Shown: positions 26,396-35,829 of the stretch, one piece after another | How positions within the stretch are numbered: the stretch's first letter is position 1 | Layout of the letters: every line of letters starts with the position of its first letter | DNA from: Novipirellula galeiformis | GTDB taxonomy: Bacteria; Planctomycetota; Planctomycetia; Pirellulales; Pirellulaceae | Assembly: GCF_007860095.1 (NCBI RefSeq) | Contig: NZ_SJPT01000003.1 | Location: forward strand, 517,764 to 581,763 | Length of the DNA: 64,000 nt | Direction: 5' to 3' | Notes under the pieces: model-generated | What the model saw: only the letters and a program-made list of their open reading frames with translations | What the model was told of the DNA's origin: nothing | The model's database searches: none | Program-made: the position numbers and the translations under genes

Positions 26396-28873
26396 TTGTT
26401 ACGTGAGTTCATCGCATCGCTAAGACTTGCCTTTGCACTAGTGTGCGTCGGCGTTAGTCTGATCCTCGGCGGCCAATGGCTGGGTTTGATCCCAGACATG
26501 GATGCGATGGAGATGCGCACTCGGCAACGATACTGTGAAGCGATCGCAATCAATGCCTCCGCGCATGTCCGTCGCCAACAATGGGTGGACCTGACGACGA
26601 TTCTGAAGACGCAAGTCGAACGCAACGACGAAATTCTATCGATCGGACTGCGAAGCGATTTAGGGACCTTACGTCTGGATACCGGTCATCATCAAGAGAT
26701 GTGGTCCGATCTGACTCAACACGAGTCGGGTGAGGAAGCTCGTCTAGTCGAGGCCATCAGCGTGCCGATCACGCTGAATCGTCGTCCGTGGGGGAGCGTC
26801 GAATTTTGTTTCCGCAAACCCGCTTCCTCCGCCTGGGCTCCTTTTACTCGCCATGCCGTCTTTCGGCTGATTGGCTTCTTCGTGATTGCGGGGCTCGCCT
26901 CCTACACGTTGTTTGTCGCCAAGATCATGGGCGTGTTCCGCAAAACACAGGTGGTCCCCGATCGCGTTCGCCAAGCGCTCGACACACTCGCCGAAGGGCT
27001 ACTGGTTCTAGACGAACAGGGAAAGATTGTACTTGCCAACCGCGCCTTCACCGACACGATCGGCATCCCGCTTGAAGAGCTGGTGAAGAAGTCGGCGAGC
27101 GGGTTGTCATGGACGTTACCGCACAACCAAGAATTATCGCCTTCGGACGATGCGACCTACCCTTGGACCGCAGCGATTGCCAAAACGGAGCTTCAGTCCG
27201 AACGCATGCTTCACTACCGCTTGGCCGATGGACGCAACCGCATCTTCTCGGTCAATGCCGCACCGCTCGGGAGTGACGATCAACAGCGAGGGGCGTTGGC
27301 GACGTTCCGAGATGTGACTCACGTGGAAGAACATCGCGAAGAGTTGGAGAAGATGCTGGGCATGTTGCGTAGCAGCCGCGATGAAATTGAGCGTAAAAAC
27401 AGCGAACTTGAAATCCTGGCGACCCAGGACGCGTTGACAGGCTGTTTGAATCGCCGCGCATTTTTCGAGCGTTTTGATGCGTTTTGGCGAACCGCCCAAA
27501 CCAACAACACGCCGCTTTCATGCGTGATGATCGACAATGACCATTTCAAGAACGTCAACGATACTTACGGCCACCATATTGGTGACGAAGTGCTTCGCCG
27601 CGTTTCGCAGATCATTCGCGACATGCACCAAGACCACGGGTTGGTTTGTCGCTATGGTGGCGAAGAATTCTGTGTCGTCTTCCCCGACTTGACGCTCAAA
27701 CAAGCCCTCGATGAGGCCGAAAAGACTCGTGCTGCCATTGCGGCAATCCAGTTTGAAGAACCGGCCGAATTAAAGCTCACGGCAAGTCTCGGGGTTTCCG
27801 AATTGCGATTCAATCCTGCCGACCCTCAGGAATTGATCAATCAAGCTGATGCGTGTCTCTACGTTGCCAAACGCGAAGGCCGTAATCGGGTGATCGCTTA
27901 CAACGTCAACATGGCCGATCAAGCGGAGCAGGACCAAAACACCGTCGCCAAACCGCAACGTTTAGATATTTCTTATCAGGCGGTCACTGCTTTAATGTCC
28001 GCATTATCGTATCGGGATGCCAAAACGGCCGAGCACAGCCGTCGGGTTGCCGACTTGTGCTCTCGAGCCTCCGCGCAAATCCTCGACCCCGCACAAATCT
28101 ATGTGCTGGAGATTGCCGCATTACTCCATGACATCGGTAAAGTCGGCGTGCCCGACAATGTCTTGCTCAAACCTGGCATGTTGACCGAACAAGAGTGGGA
28201 GGTCATGAGACGTCATGATCGCATCGGCGTCGAGATTGTCTCCAGCACCTTCTCGTGTGATGAATTGACCTCCATTATCGCCGCCCACCAATGGATTCGC
28301 TTGGAAGGCCAACGCTCAGGATCGGTTCCGCCATTGAACGCCGACGAAAACGGGCAAGTCATGTGGTGCGCCAAAATGTTGACCATTGCCGATAGTTACG
28401 ACGCGATGATCTCGGACACCGTCTACCGACAAGGATGCTCGCATGATGACGCGATTGCGGAACTACGCCGTTGTGCGGGAACGCAATTTGACCCTGAACT
28501 TGTCGAGCACTTTACCAGAGCGATTGACGAGACTGCGTTGGCGGTAACCCTAGGCGCATTCGCTGTTGGCAAGCAAGCGGCAATCCAAATCGGCATCAAT
28601 GTGGAGCGTTTGGCCGAGGCGCTCACCCAAAAGGATCTGAAGGCGCTTCAAGAGCATGCCGCCCAACTCGCCGTCACTGCAAATCATTGCGGACTCGAGT
28701 CGGTTACCGCTGCGGCCAACCAAATTTGTGAGATCACTTATTCGGAGAACCTCCAATGGGCGATGCTGCTTCGCGACACGAACGAGCTGTTGGACACCGC
28801 ACGCTCGGCACAAGCCGACTTCCTTCGCGACGCACTGGAACTCGAAAACTCACTTAGCTTCGAGTCCTCTTAG
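26396..28873 (+). CDS. Membrane diguanylate cyclase with PAS, GGDEF and degenerate HD-GYP domains
   Basis: 825 residues from a TTG start; this is the only start before the first membrane segment, because an in-frame stop lies at 26324. Layout: TM1 (about 5-30), an extracytoplasmic sensor region (31-150), TM2 (152-180), PAS (195-310), a coiled linker (310-345), GGDEF (345-505), HD domain (525-720) and a helical Hpt-like tail (735-810). The cyclase motif is intact (GGEEF at 421-425, metal-site IDNDHFK). The inhibitory RxxD site is replaced by QDHG. The HD half keeps LLHDIGK (His578) and the later TIADSYDAM, but the HHE...GYP signature reads AHQ...GSVPP, so phosphodiesterase activity is doubtful. 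The tail resembles Hpt helices without the phospho-accepting His. It probably makes c-di-GMP in response to a periplasmic cue. It lies 416 bp downstream of the giant gene, same strand. Confidence 0.9.
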   Translation: MLREFIASLRLAFALVCVGVSLILGGQWLGLIPDMDAMEMRTRQRYCEAIAINASAHVRRQQWVDLTTILKTQVERNDEILSIGLRSDLGTLRLDTGHHQEMWSDLTQHESGEEARLVEAISVPITLNRRPWGSVEFCFRKPASSAWAPFTRHAVFRLIGFFVIAGLASYTLFVAKIMGVFRKTQVVPDRVRQALDTLAEGLLVLDEQGKIVLANRAFTDTIGIPLEELVKKSASGLSWTLPHNQELSPSDDATYPWTAAIAKTELQSERMLHYRLADGRNRIFSVNAAPLGSDDQQRGALATFRDVTHVEEHREELEKMLGMLRSSRDEIERKNSELEILATQDALTGCLNRRAFFERFDAFWRTAQTNNTPLSCVMIDNDHFKNVNDTYGHHIGDEVLRRVSQIIRDMHQDHGLVCRYGGEEFCVVFPDLTLKQALDEAEKTRAAIAAIQFEEPAELKLTASLGVSELRFNPADPQELINQADACLYVAKREGRNRVIAYNVNMADQAEQDQNTVAKPQRLDISYQAVTALMSALSYRDAKTAEHSRRVADLCSRASAQILDPAQIYVLEIAALLHDIGKVGVPDNVLLKPGMLTEQEWEVMRRHDRIGVEIVSSTFSCDELTSIIAAHQWIRLEGQRSGSVPPLNADENGQVMWCAKMLTIADSYDAMISDTVYRQGCSHDDAIAELRRCAGTQFDPELVEHFTRAIDETALAVTLGAFAVGKQAAIQIGINVERLAEALTQKDLKALQEHAAQLAVTANHCGLESVTAAANQICEITYSENLQWAMLLRDTNELLDTARSAQADFLRDALELENSLSFESS

Positions 28874-28899
28874 CCGAGTTGCCCCAAGCCATCGCGTCG

Positions 28900-28944
28900 C
28901 CTCGCGGCTTCGCATCGATGCGTTGCGGGGGACCACCCGCGAGG
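28900..28944. terminator. Candidate bidirectional hairpin between convergent genes
   Basis: CCTCGCGG (28900-28907) pairs with CCGCGAGG (28937-28944), and the loop holds a perfect 12-base palindrome (CGCATCGATGCG, 28911-28922). It lies in the 79-base gap between the stop of the GGDEF gene and the stop of ftsK. There is no T-run on either side, so intrinsic termination is unproven. Confidence 0.4.
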
Positions 28945-28952
28945 TGATCTGA

Positions 28953-31775
28953 CTAAGCGACGTCTTCCTCCTCGTACTCTTCGTATTCTTCTTCGCCGTC
29001 ATCGGTCTCTTCATACTCCGCAGTGGGATCGGCGGAGTCGTCGTCGTCGCCGTCCGGCTCAAGCCCCTGCATCTTTTGCCACGCTTCCATGGTCAGTAGC
29101 ACTTCGCGTGATTTCGAACCGTTGTAATCGCCCACAATTTTATCTTCGGCCATAAAATCAATCAGACGAGCGGCACGACCATAACCAATTCCTAAACAAC
29201 GCTGAAGTAACGACAACGAACCACGTCCTTCGCGAATCACCACTTCGATTGCACTTTCGTACAACTCATCACGTCCCTTGATGTCACCCACCTTCGAGGC
29301 ATCAGCTTCGCTACCATCCTCGACTTTCAGATTCATCAGTTCGCCGACAAAGTTCTGCTCGCCCAAGCTGCAATGGTCCACCACCGCGTCGATCTCGTCA
29401 TCCGACAAATACGTCCCCTGACCACGGATCAAGGTGCTCGTCCCAGGCCAAAGGAACAGCATGTCACCGTTGCCAAGCAATTTGTCGGCGCCGTTCTCAT
29501 CCAACACAACGCGGCTATCGGTTTTACTGGCCACTTGAAAACTCAACCGTGCAGGCAAGTTACTCTTGATCAAGCCGGTGATCACGTCCACGGTTGGTTT
29601 TTGAGTCGCCAGAATCAAGTGAATCCCTACCGCTCGGCTCTTTTGAGCCAAACGAATGATGTGCGTTTCGACATCCTTGCCAGCCGTCATCATCAAGTCC
29701 GCCATTTCGTCGGCAATGATGACAATGAACGGTAATTTATCGGGGACGCCGTCGGAATCTTCGTCCTCATCCAGATCCAGGCGGCGTAAAATCTCCTCGC
29801 GGCCCAGGTCATTGTAGCTATTGATGTGACGCACCCCTGCTTTGGCCAACAAGGAATAGCGTTCTTCCATCTTCTCAACCGCCCAAGCCAAAATGGCTTC
29901 AGCCTTTTTCATGTCTGTGATCACGGGATGCATCAAGTGCGGCAACCGACCATAGCCGCTCAATTCGACCATTTTAGGGTCGATCATCAACATCCGAACT
30001 TCGTCAGGACGACACATCATCAAGATCGAAACGATGATCGCGTTCAAACAAACACTCTTACCCGTACCGGTTCGCCCTGCGATCAACAGGTGAGGCATTT
30101 TCTCGAGCCCCACGACCATCGGGTTCCCCGATACGTCCTTGCCTAAGAACACCGGGATGTTCATTTTCGATCGGCTCATATCCGACTCTTCGATCACGTC
30201 GCGAAGACGAACGACTTGTCGATTCTCGTTTGGAACTTCGATGCCGACGGTATTCTTCCCCGGAATCGGCGCGACAATACGAACACTCGGAACACGCAGC
30301 GCGATCGCCAAGTCATCGGCGAGCCCCGTAATCTTGCTGAGCCGTAATCCCGCTTCGAGTTCGATCTCGTATTGTGCGATCACGGGGCCCGTTTCAATCT
30401 CGACCACGCGAATGTTAAAACCAAAGTCCTTGAACGTCTCTTCCAGGATCTGGGCTTTCCGACGCACCTCGACCAATTGCTCGTCGTAGCTCACGTCATC
30501 GCTTTGCTCAAGCAATTCGATATGCGGCAAGCGATAGTCCTCGGCACCGTACGGTGCCTTTTCTTGGACGTTATCGTACAGTTCCTGCTTCGCGTCGGCT
30601 TGCTGTTTTCGCTTGGGGACCTTGATTTTTGGATTCGAGAGGAGATGTTTTTCATCCTGTCGAAGATTCAGCGTCTCGTCATCCACCTCAAGATCACGGA
30701 GCAGCGGCTCGGCTTCAGGTTCTTCTTCGATGTCGTCTTCGATCACATCGCTGGCCGCATCGGTATCCCCAATCGGCTCGGCATTCGTGGGTGTGGGTTC
30801 CCCCACCGGTTCTTCGAGTGCACTTCCGCTCGCGCCTTCGGCGTCCGCAGCCACCACGGTCTCGTCGCCCGATTTTCGCTTCGGTCGCATGAATTTGATT
30901 TTCGGTTCACTTGACTTCCAACCGTCTGGATCGCTGGCATCGCCCTCATTCGAGGGCGACTCGGACGCGCCAGCCGTTCCCGCTTCATCGCCATCGATCT
31001 TGATCGGTTCCTCAAGGTCCGTAAACGCTTGGCGTCGGCGGCGGACCGTAATCGGCACCGCTTGCGCGGCACGCCGCATCCCGCTTCGCGACACCATTGC
31101 GCCGCCCGCCAACAAACGTTTCCCAGCGTAAAGCAAGGCGTAATCGGTCGTCAGCAACAAGCCGACCGCGATCACGGTGATCGTCAAAATCCACGCCCCA
31201 GCGGGGGCAAAATGCTCTAACAACCACGTCGATGTCATCGCACCGAGATAGCCTCCGTTTCCAACGACCGGCATTTGCTCGAATTGCATCGGCAATAGAC
31301 CGCCGGCGGTCGCAGTCCCAATCACCACGATCGTGCCGCCCAACGACCTGAGTACCGGAGCGTTAAGCCGACCACGGTAAAGCAGCGCCGTCGCAATCCC
31401 GCCTGCCGCCGCAACGACTAATCCCGCCGCCAATCCCAACGCGTCCAACAAGGCCGATGAGATCACCGCTCCCCAATAACCGCATGCATTGGTCACGGTC
31501 GGGTTGGTAGGATAGACCGAGTTGTTGGGAGTGTACAACGCGCTCAGAGGCCAAACCGGCATCTCGATCGGATCGGCCGGGCTCCGCGTGATAATCGAAA
31601 CGGTCGTGATCAAGGTCATCGCCACGAGAACGATTGCGATCACGTCACGAACTAAGTTCGCGTCGCGCTCTCCGAGTACACTTTCGTCAGGAGCAGCACT
31701 GGCCATAAAAACCAACAACAATGCAGCGGCCAACGCCTCATCAGCGACGGATAGTGAGAGCAGGCCAAACTGCAA
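28953..31775 (-). CDS. ftsK: DNA translocase FtsK/SpoIIIE
   Basis: 940 residues from a TTG; an ATG at residue 24 is an alternative. About four membrane segments lie in the first 250 residues, followed by a long acidic, low-complexity linker (250-400), the FtsK alpha domain (about 425-510), and the RecA-like motor with Walker A GRTGTGKS (near 567) and Walker B VIIADEMAD (near 681). A gamma winged-helix domain follows (about 845-905, GSLSLLQRCLGIGYGRAARLID), then a very acidic Glu/Tyr-rich tail. By family, a hexameric ATP-driven pump that moves the chromosome terminus through the division plane and recognises polar octamers through gamma. Divisome context is uncertain here, since many planctomycetes lack FtsZ. 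It diverges from the CorC-like gene across a 285-bp spacer. Confidence 0.95.
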   Translation of the reverse strand: MQFGLLSLSVADEALAAALLLVFMASAAPDESVLGERDANLVRDVIAIVLVAMTLITTVSIITRSPADPIEMPVWPLSALYTPNNSVYPTNPTVTNACGYWGAVISSALLDALGLAAGLVVAAAGGIATALLYRGRLNAPVLRSLGGTIVVIGTATAGGLLPMQFEQMPVVGNGGYLGAMTSTWLLEHFAPAGAWILTITVIAVGLLLTTDYALLYAGKRLLAGGAMVSRSGMRRAAQAVPITVRRRRQAFTDLEEPIKIDGDEAGTAGASESPSNEGDASDPDGWKSSEPKIKFMRPKRKSGDETVVAADAEGASGSALEEPVGEPTPTNAEPIGDTDAASDVIEDDIEEEPEAEPLLRDLEVDDETLNLRQDEKHLLSNPKIKVPKRKQQADAKQELYDNVQEKAPYGAEDYRLPHIELLEQSDDVSYDEQLVEVRRKAQILEETFKDFGFNIRVVEIETGPVIAQYEIELEAGLRLSKITGLADDLAIALRVPSVRIVAPIPGKNTVGIEVPNENRQVVRLRDVIEESDMSRSKMNIPVFLGKDVSGNPMVVGLEKMPHLLIAGRTGTGKSVCLNAIIVSILMMCRPDEVRMLMIDPKMVELSGYGRLPHLMHPVITDMKKAEAILAWAVEKMEERYSLLAKAGVRHINSYNDLGREEILRRLDLDEDEDSDGVPDKLPFIVIIADEMADLMMTAGKDVETHIIRLAQKSRAVGIHLILATQKPTVDVITGLIKSNLPARLSFQVASKTDSRVVLDENGADKLLGNGDMLFLWPGTSTLIRGQGTYLSDDEIDAVVDHCSLGEQNFVGELMNLKVEDGSEADASKVGDIKGRDELYESAIEVVIREGRGSLSLLQRCLGIGYGRAARLIDFMAEDKIVGDYNGSKSREVLLTMEAWQKMQGLEPDGDDDDSADPTAEYEETDDGEEEYEEYEEEDVA

Positions 31776-32060
31776 GGAAAGAAACCAAGCAAGACGTCAT
31801 CTCAGAATATCGACCGCCCCTACAACTGAACTTTCGTGAACAATGCAACAATTCCAAATAATCATGACAATCCGCAGGTGTCTTGAGTCAAACCGCCCTC
31901 CTGCAGCGGAAGCTACGCCGCGTTAAGTTAGGTGGGTTGGGTTTCACGCCGCGTTTATCGCCGAGGGAAGTGGAACGTTTCGGCTACAATCCAGATGGAA
32001 TGATGCGTCCTCAGGTCGATGACGCACTCACTCGATTGTCTTTAAATCTCGCGGGACGAC

Positions 32061-33371
32061 ATGACTGGAACACTGCTGTACCTTGGATTGGCCGTGCTGC
32101 TGATCCTCTTGAATGGATTCTTTGTCGCTGCTGAATTTGCTCTGGTTAAAGTCCGGATCTCGCGTATCGATCAACTCGCCCGCGATGGCAAGCCCTTCGC
32201 GGGCACCGCAAAATGGCTCGCCAAACGATTGGACAAATCGCTTTCCGCTTGCCAACTCGGTATCACGATGGCTTCGCTGGCATTGGGTTGGGTCGGGGAG
32301 CCGGCGTTCGCAGCACTGGTCGAACCGGTGCTAGGGTGGATCGGCGTGGTTGACGAGCGGGTGATTCACGTGATGGGGTTCGCCCTTGCGTTTTCCGCGA
32401 TCACTGGATTGCATTTGGTGGTTGGCGAACAGTTCCCCAAAATTTTTGCGATCCGTCGCCCTGAGCAGATGTTGCTGTGGTGTGCGCTGCCGTTGAAGCT
32501 TTTCTATGTGATTCTCTATCCATTTCTCATCGCGTTGAACGTCGTGACCTCGTTCCTGCTGCGATTGGTCGGCATCGCAGGAGCGGCCGATCACGATGGC
32601 GTGCGTACCGAAGAAGAGATCCGTGCGCTGCTGAGAGAGGCTCATGTGCATGGCAATCTGAGCCGCAGCGAACACGCGTTAATCAACAACGTGTTTGAGT
32701 TTGACGACATGATTGTGCGGCGTGTGATGTTGCCGCGTGGCGAAGTCATCTTCTTTGATATTCACGAACCAATTTCAAAACTTCGCGAGCTCGTTCGTCA
32801 AACGATGCATACGCGTTATCCCGTTTGCGATCGCTCACTCGACAATGTGATTGGCGTGGTTCACATCAAAGACCTGTTGATGATTCCGCCGGATGCGGAG
32901 GACATTGACTTACGTTCGATTGTGCGACCTCCGAAGAAGGTGCACGAGACGATGCCGATCAGCCGCGTGCTTCGGCACTTTCAAGCGACGCATCAATTGA
33001 TGGCGTTCGTGATCGACGAATACGGCACAATCACCGGAATGGTAACGCTCGAAAACGTGTTGGAAAAAATCGTCGGGGAAGTGGACGACGAGTTTGACAA
33101 CGCAGATCCCGATATTGTTCCCGCCGGGCCCGGTGAATTTATTATCAACGGATCCACCGGGATCGAAGAGGTACGACGCCGACTTTCGCTACCGCTAGAA
33201 GAGTCTCAGGAAGCTGACACGATCAGCGGATTGCTAATGGATGTCAAGCAAAAGATTCTAGTCCAAGGCGACAAGTTGCAAGTCGACGGGGCGATGGTGG
33301 AAGTGCTCGAGATGAAGCACGACAGCGCCACGAAACTCAAATTCACAATCGCCGCAGCCGATTCAAAATAA
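32061..33371 (+). CDS. CNNM/CorC (HlyC) family membrane protein with CBS pair
   Basis: 436 residues. The N-terminal DUF21/CNNM transmembrane domain (about 1-190) starts with a segment containing LLILLNGFFVAAEFALVKVR, the family hallmark. Two CBS domains follow (about 210-335; VIGVVHIKDLL and MAFVIDEYGTITGMVTLEN), then a CorC/HlyC C-terminal domain (about 350-432, GEFIINGSTGIEEVRRRL). Members act in Mg2+ or Co2+ efflux or membrane ion homeostasis, with the CBS pair sensing adenine nucleotides; the old name hemolysin is misleading. The next gene (SDR) converges on it across 87 bp. Nothing odd in the motifs. Confidence 0.93.
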   Translation: MTGTLLYLGLAVLLILLNGFFVAAEFALVKVRISRIDQLARDGKPFAGTAKWLAKRLDKSLSACQLGITMASLALGWVGEPAFAALVEPVLGWIGVVDERVIHVMGFALAFSAITGLHLVVGEQFPKIFAIRRPEQMLLWCALPLKLFYVILYPFLIALNVVTSFLLRLVGIAGAADHDGVRTEEEIRALLREAHVHGNLSRSEHALINNVFEFDDMIVRRVMLPRGEVIFFDIHEPISKLRELVRQTMHTRYPVCDRSLDNVIGVVHIKDLLMIPPDAEDIDLRSIVRPPKKVHETMPISRVLRHFQATHQLMAFVIDEYGTITGMVTLENVLEKIVGEVDDEFDNADPDIVPAGPGEFIINGSTGIEEVRRRLSLPLEESQEADTISGLLMDVKQKILVQGDKLQVDGAMVEVLEMKHDSATKLKFTIAAADSK

Positions 33372-33458
33372 TTCATCCCACGGCAATTGATTGTCTCGCC
33401 GCCAATCGCTCCGTCGTTCAAGAGAGATGGGGAGGGGAGCCCCAGGACGCGGGAACTT

Positions 33459-34262
33459 CTATCGCGCTAGGATCGCGTTCATCAATGGAGGCGAGATTCG
33501 GTCGGCATAAACCAACGCTTTCCCCGCCAGACTCAAGATCACCTCACTGCGTCGCGACTCGATCGCCGCAAACGCCGCGCTCGCCACCTTAGCGGGCGGC
33601 CAACTGCCAAGGCTGGGAGAAGACGCCGCCGCGTCGGAATCAATTAAGACATCAAAAAACTCGCTACGCGTCGTACTCGGACTGACCAAGGTGACTTGAA
33701 TCGCGTTGTGCTGAGACGATGGATCTTGTGCCGCTTCGCGCGCCAACTCGGCTCGCACTGCGTCGCTCAATCCATGCAGGGCAAACTTGCTCGCACAATA
33801 CTCGCTCTTGTCGGGCACCGCCCGGTGTCCTAACACGCTGCTGATATTGCAAATCACCGGCGCGCGTCCTCGGCGGAGCAGCGGGATCGCTTGCCGCATC
33901 AATTCCGCAGGGGCAAAGAAGTTAACCTCCATCACCCGCCGCAATCGTTCCTCATTGGCATCGGCGAATGGTCCGATCGCCCCGATACCGGCATTATTGA
34001 CAAGCAGATCCAAACGCCCCTGGTCCACTTGGGCTGCAACGGCCAATATTTCCGTGCGTGTGGCGGCCTCGGTAATGTCTCCAACGACCGGAATAAAACA
34101 TCCACTGGCGTCTCGCGATTGAAGTTCCACCAGCCGTTCGCGGCGACGCGCGACGCCAACCACCGTGGCCCCACGATCGACCAACATTTCACACAAACAG
34201 CGTCCGATGCCGCTACTAGCGCCCGTCACAACGGCAATGGAATTGGTGGGGGTCCAACGCAT
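33459..34262 (-). CDS. Short-chain dehydrogenase/reductase (SDR)
   Basis: 267 residues with a classical SDR pattern: a nucleotide-binding GASSGIG (14-20), NNAG (about 88-91), the catalytic Ser in ISSVLG and the YCASK motif (Tyr and Lys near 159-163). An ARRRERL stretch after the second beta strand suggests NADPH preference. The substrate cannot be named from sequence. It is the last gene of a minus-strand run uvrC, hflX, SDR, 142 bp behind hflX, so it may be co-transcribed with that gene or have its own promoter in the gap. Confidence 0.92.
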   Translation of the reverse strand: MRWTPTNSIAVVTGASSGIGRCLCEMLVDRGATVVGVARRRERLVELQSRDASGCFIPVVGDITEAATRTEILAVAAQVDQGRLDLLVNNAGIGAIGPFADANEERLRRVMEVNFFAPAELMRQAIPLLRRGRAPVICNISSVLGHRAVPDKSEYCASKFALHGLSDAVRAELAREAAQDPSSQHNAIQVTLVSPSTTRSEFFDVLIDSDAAASSPSLGSWPPAKVASAAFAAIESRRSEVILSLAGKALVYADRISPPLMNAILAR

Positions 34263-34404
34263 CGATCAACACGACTTTGGTTTGCGAAGAGGTTCGTTTA
34301 CAGCGTTGACTGCCCGGCGGAGAGCAGTCCAAAGGAAGGGGGTCAGCGGTGAAGCATCACTGGCAAGCGATCCTTCGGCACTTCGGCGAGCTTGGTTCCC
34401 CAAG

Positions 34405-35829
34405 CTAAGCCACTTCGGTAGACGAGTCAGAGATTGGAACGTTCGGCAACTCGAGCGAAACGTTCGACGATGACGGATCGCCATTGTCCTTGGCCACTTC
34501 GCCCAAGGCTGACTTTACCGGATCCCCGCTGGCTGCGGCGGCGCGTTGTTCATCCAAATCGCGGATGGCCACAGCGTCACGATGCACCGGGCCCATTGCT
34601 CCGGCAGGCATCCGCACGTGAATGGTAACCGTCTCTTCGCCATACTTTCGCGACAACACCTCGCCTTTGGCCGCTAGATAGGCGAGTAGTTTTCCATCAC
34701 TCGGCGACACATCCACTTCCAAATCATAAAACTCACGTCCCAACGCTTCTCCGACCGCTTCGATCAGCGGGACCAACCCGATGCCGTTTTTCGCACTGAC
34801 GGGAATCGCGTTTGGATAACGCTCTAACACTCGATTTAGCGCCGCGGCATTTGGAACGGCGTCAATTTTGTTTAACACCAAGAGGGTGTCTTTGGCTTCG
34901 ATTTCTAATTCTTCGAGCACATGATAGACCGCACTGATTTGCTCGAACACGGTCGGGCTGCTGGCATCGGCCACATGCAACAACAATTCGGCCTGACGCG
35001 TTTCTTCGAGCGTTGATTTAAAACTCGCCACCAACGAGTGAGGCAAGTCACGAATGAAACCGACCGTATCGCTCAATAGCACGGTCCCCCAACCTGGCAA
35101 TTGCCAACGTCGAGTCCGTGTATCGAGGGTGGCAAACAACTTGTCGGCCGCATGCACGTTGGCCTCCGTCAAGGCATTCATCAACGTGCTCTTGCCGGCA
35201 TTGGTATAACCGACTAGTGAGACCGTAGGGGCTTCTTTGCGAGCTTGCACTTGTTGCTCGCGGCGACGCTCCACCTTGGCCAGTTCTTCCTTCAAATCGT
35301 GTATGCGTTTCTGAGCCAAGCGGCGGTCAACTTCGAGTTGTTTCTCACCGGGGCCGCGCATGCCGACGCCCATTGCTTGACGCGAAAGGTGCGTCCACAT
35401 TCGCTTCAACCGCGGCAGCGAGTACTCCAACTGAGCCAACTCCACCGCCAAACGAGCTTCGTAGGTTCGGGCTCCCGCCGCAAAGATGTCGAGAATCAAT
35501 TCGGTGCGATCGATCACCTTCGCATCAATCGCTTTTTCAAGATTCCGAATCTGGCCGGGAGTCAGGTCGTTGTCAAAGATCACCACATCGGCCTCATGAC
35601 GCTCGACCATCAACCGCAATTCCTCGACTTTCCCCTTGCCAAAGAAGGTGCCGTGATTCGGTCGCGATAGACGTTGCATCAACTCGTCGACGACTTGAGT
35701 GCCAGCGGTCGTGGCCAATCCATACAGTTCCTCTAGCGGATCGGCCTCGACAGTGTGTTCGGGCAGGATCAGCCGGGCCAAGATGCTTCGCTCCGGCGAA
35801 TCATCGCGAAGTTGGTGTTGTTCTCGCAC
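34405..35829 (-). CDS. hflX: Ribosome-associated GTPase HflX
   Basis: 474 residues from a GTG start. The N-terminal HflX domain (about 20-190) contains GTFFGKGKVEEL and FDNDLTPGQIRNLE, then the RMWTHLSRQ and MGMRGPGE-type linker. The G domain has G1 GYTNAGKST (near 206), G3 DTVGFI and G4 NKID, with VSAKNG as G5. A C-terminal extension (about 385-474) is longer than in E. coli. Family role: binds the 50S subunit and splits stalled or hibernating ribosomes, often under stress. It lies between uvrC and an SDR gene on the same strand. Confidence 0.96.
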   Translation of the reverse strand: MREQHQLRDDSPERSILARLILPEHTVEADPLEELYGLATTAGTQVVDELMQRLSRPNHGTFFGKGKVEELRLMVERHEADVVIFDNDLTPGQIRNLEKAIDAKVIDRTELILDIFAAGARTYEARLAVELAQLEYSLPRLKRMWTHLSRQAMGVGMRGPGEKQLEVDRRLAQKRIHDLKEELAKVERRREQQVQARKEAPTVSLVGYTNAGKSTLMNALTEANVHAADKLFATLDTRTRRWQLPGWGTVLLSDTVGFIRDLPHSLVASFKSTLEETRQAELLLHVADASSPTVFEQISAVYHVLEELEIEAKDTLLVLNKIDAVPNAAALNRVLERYPNAIPVSAKNGIGLVPLIEAVGEALGREFYDLEVDVSPSDGKLLAYLAAKGEVLSRKYGEETVTIHVRMPAGAMGPVHRDAVAIRDLDEQRAAAASGDPVKSALGEVAKDNGDPSSSNVSLELPNVPISDSSTEVA

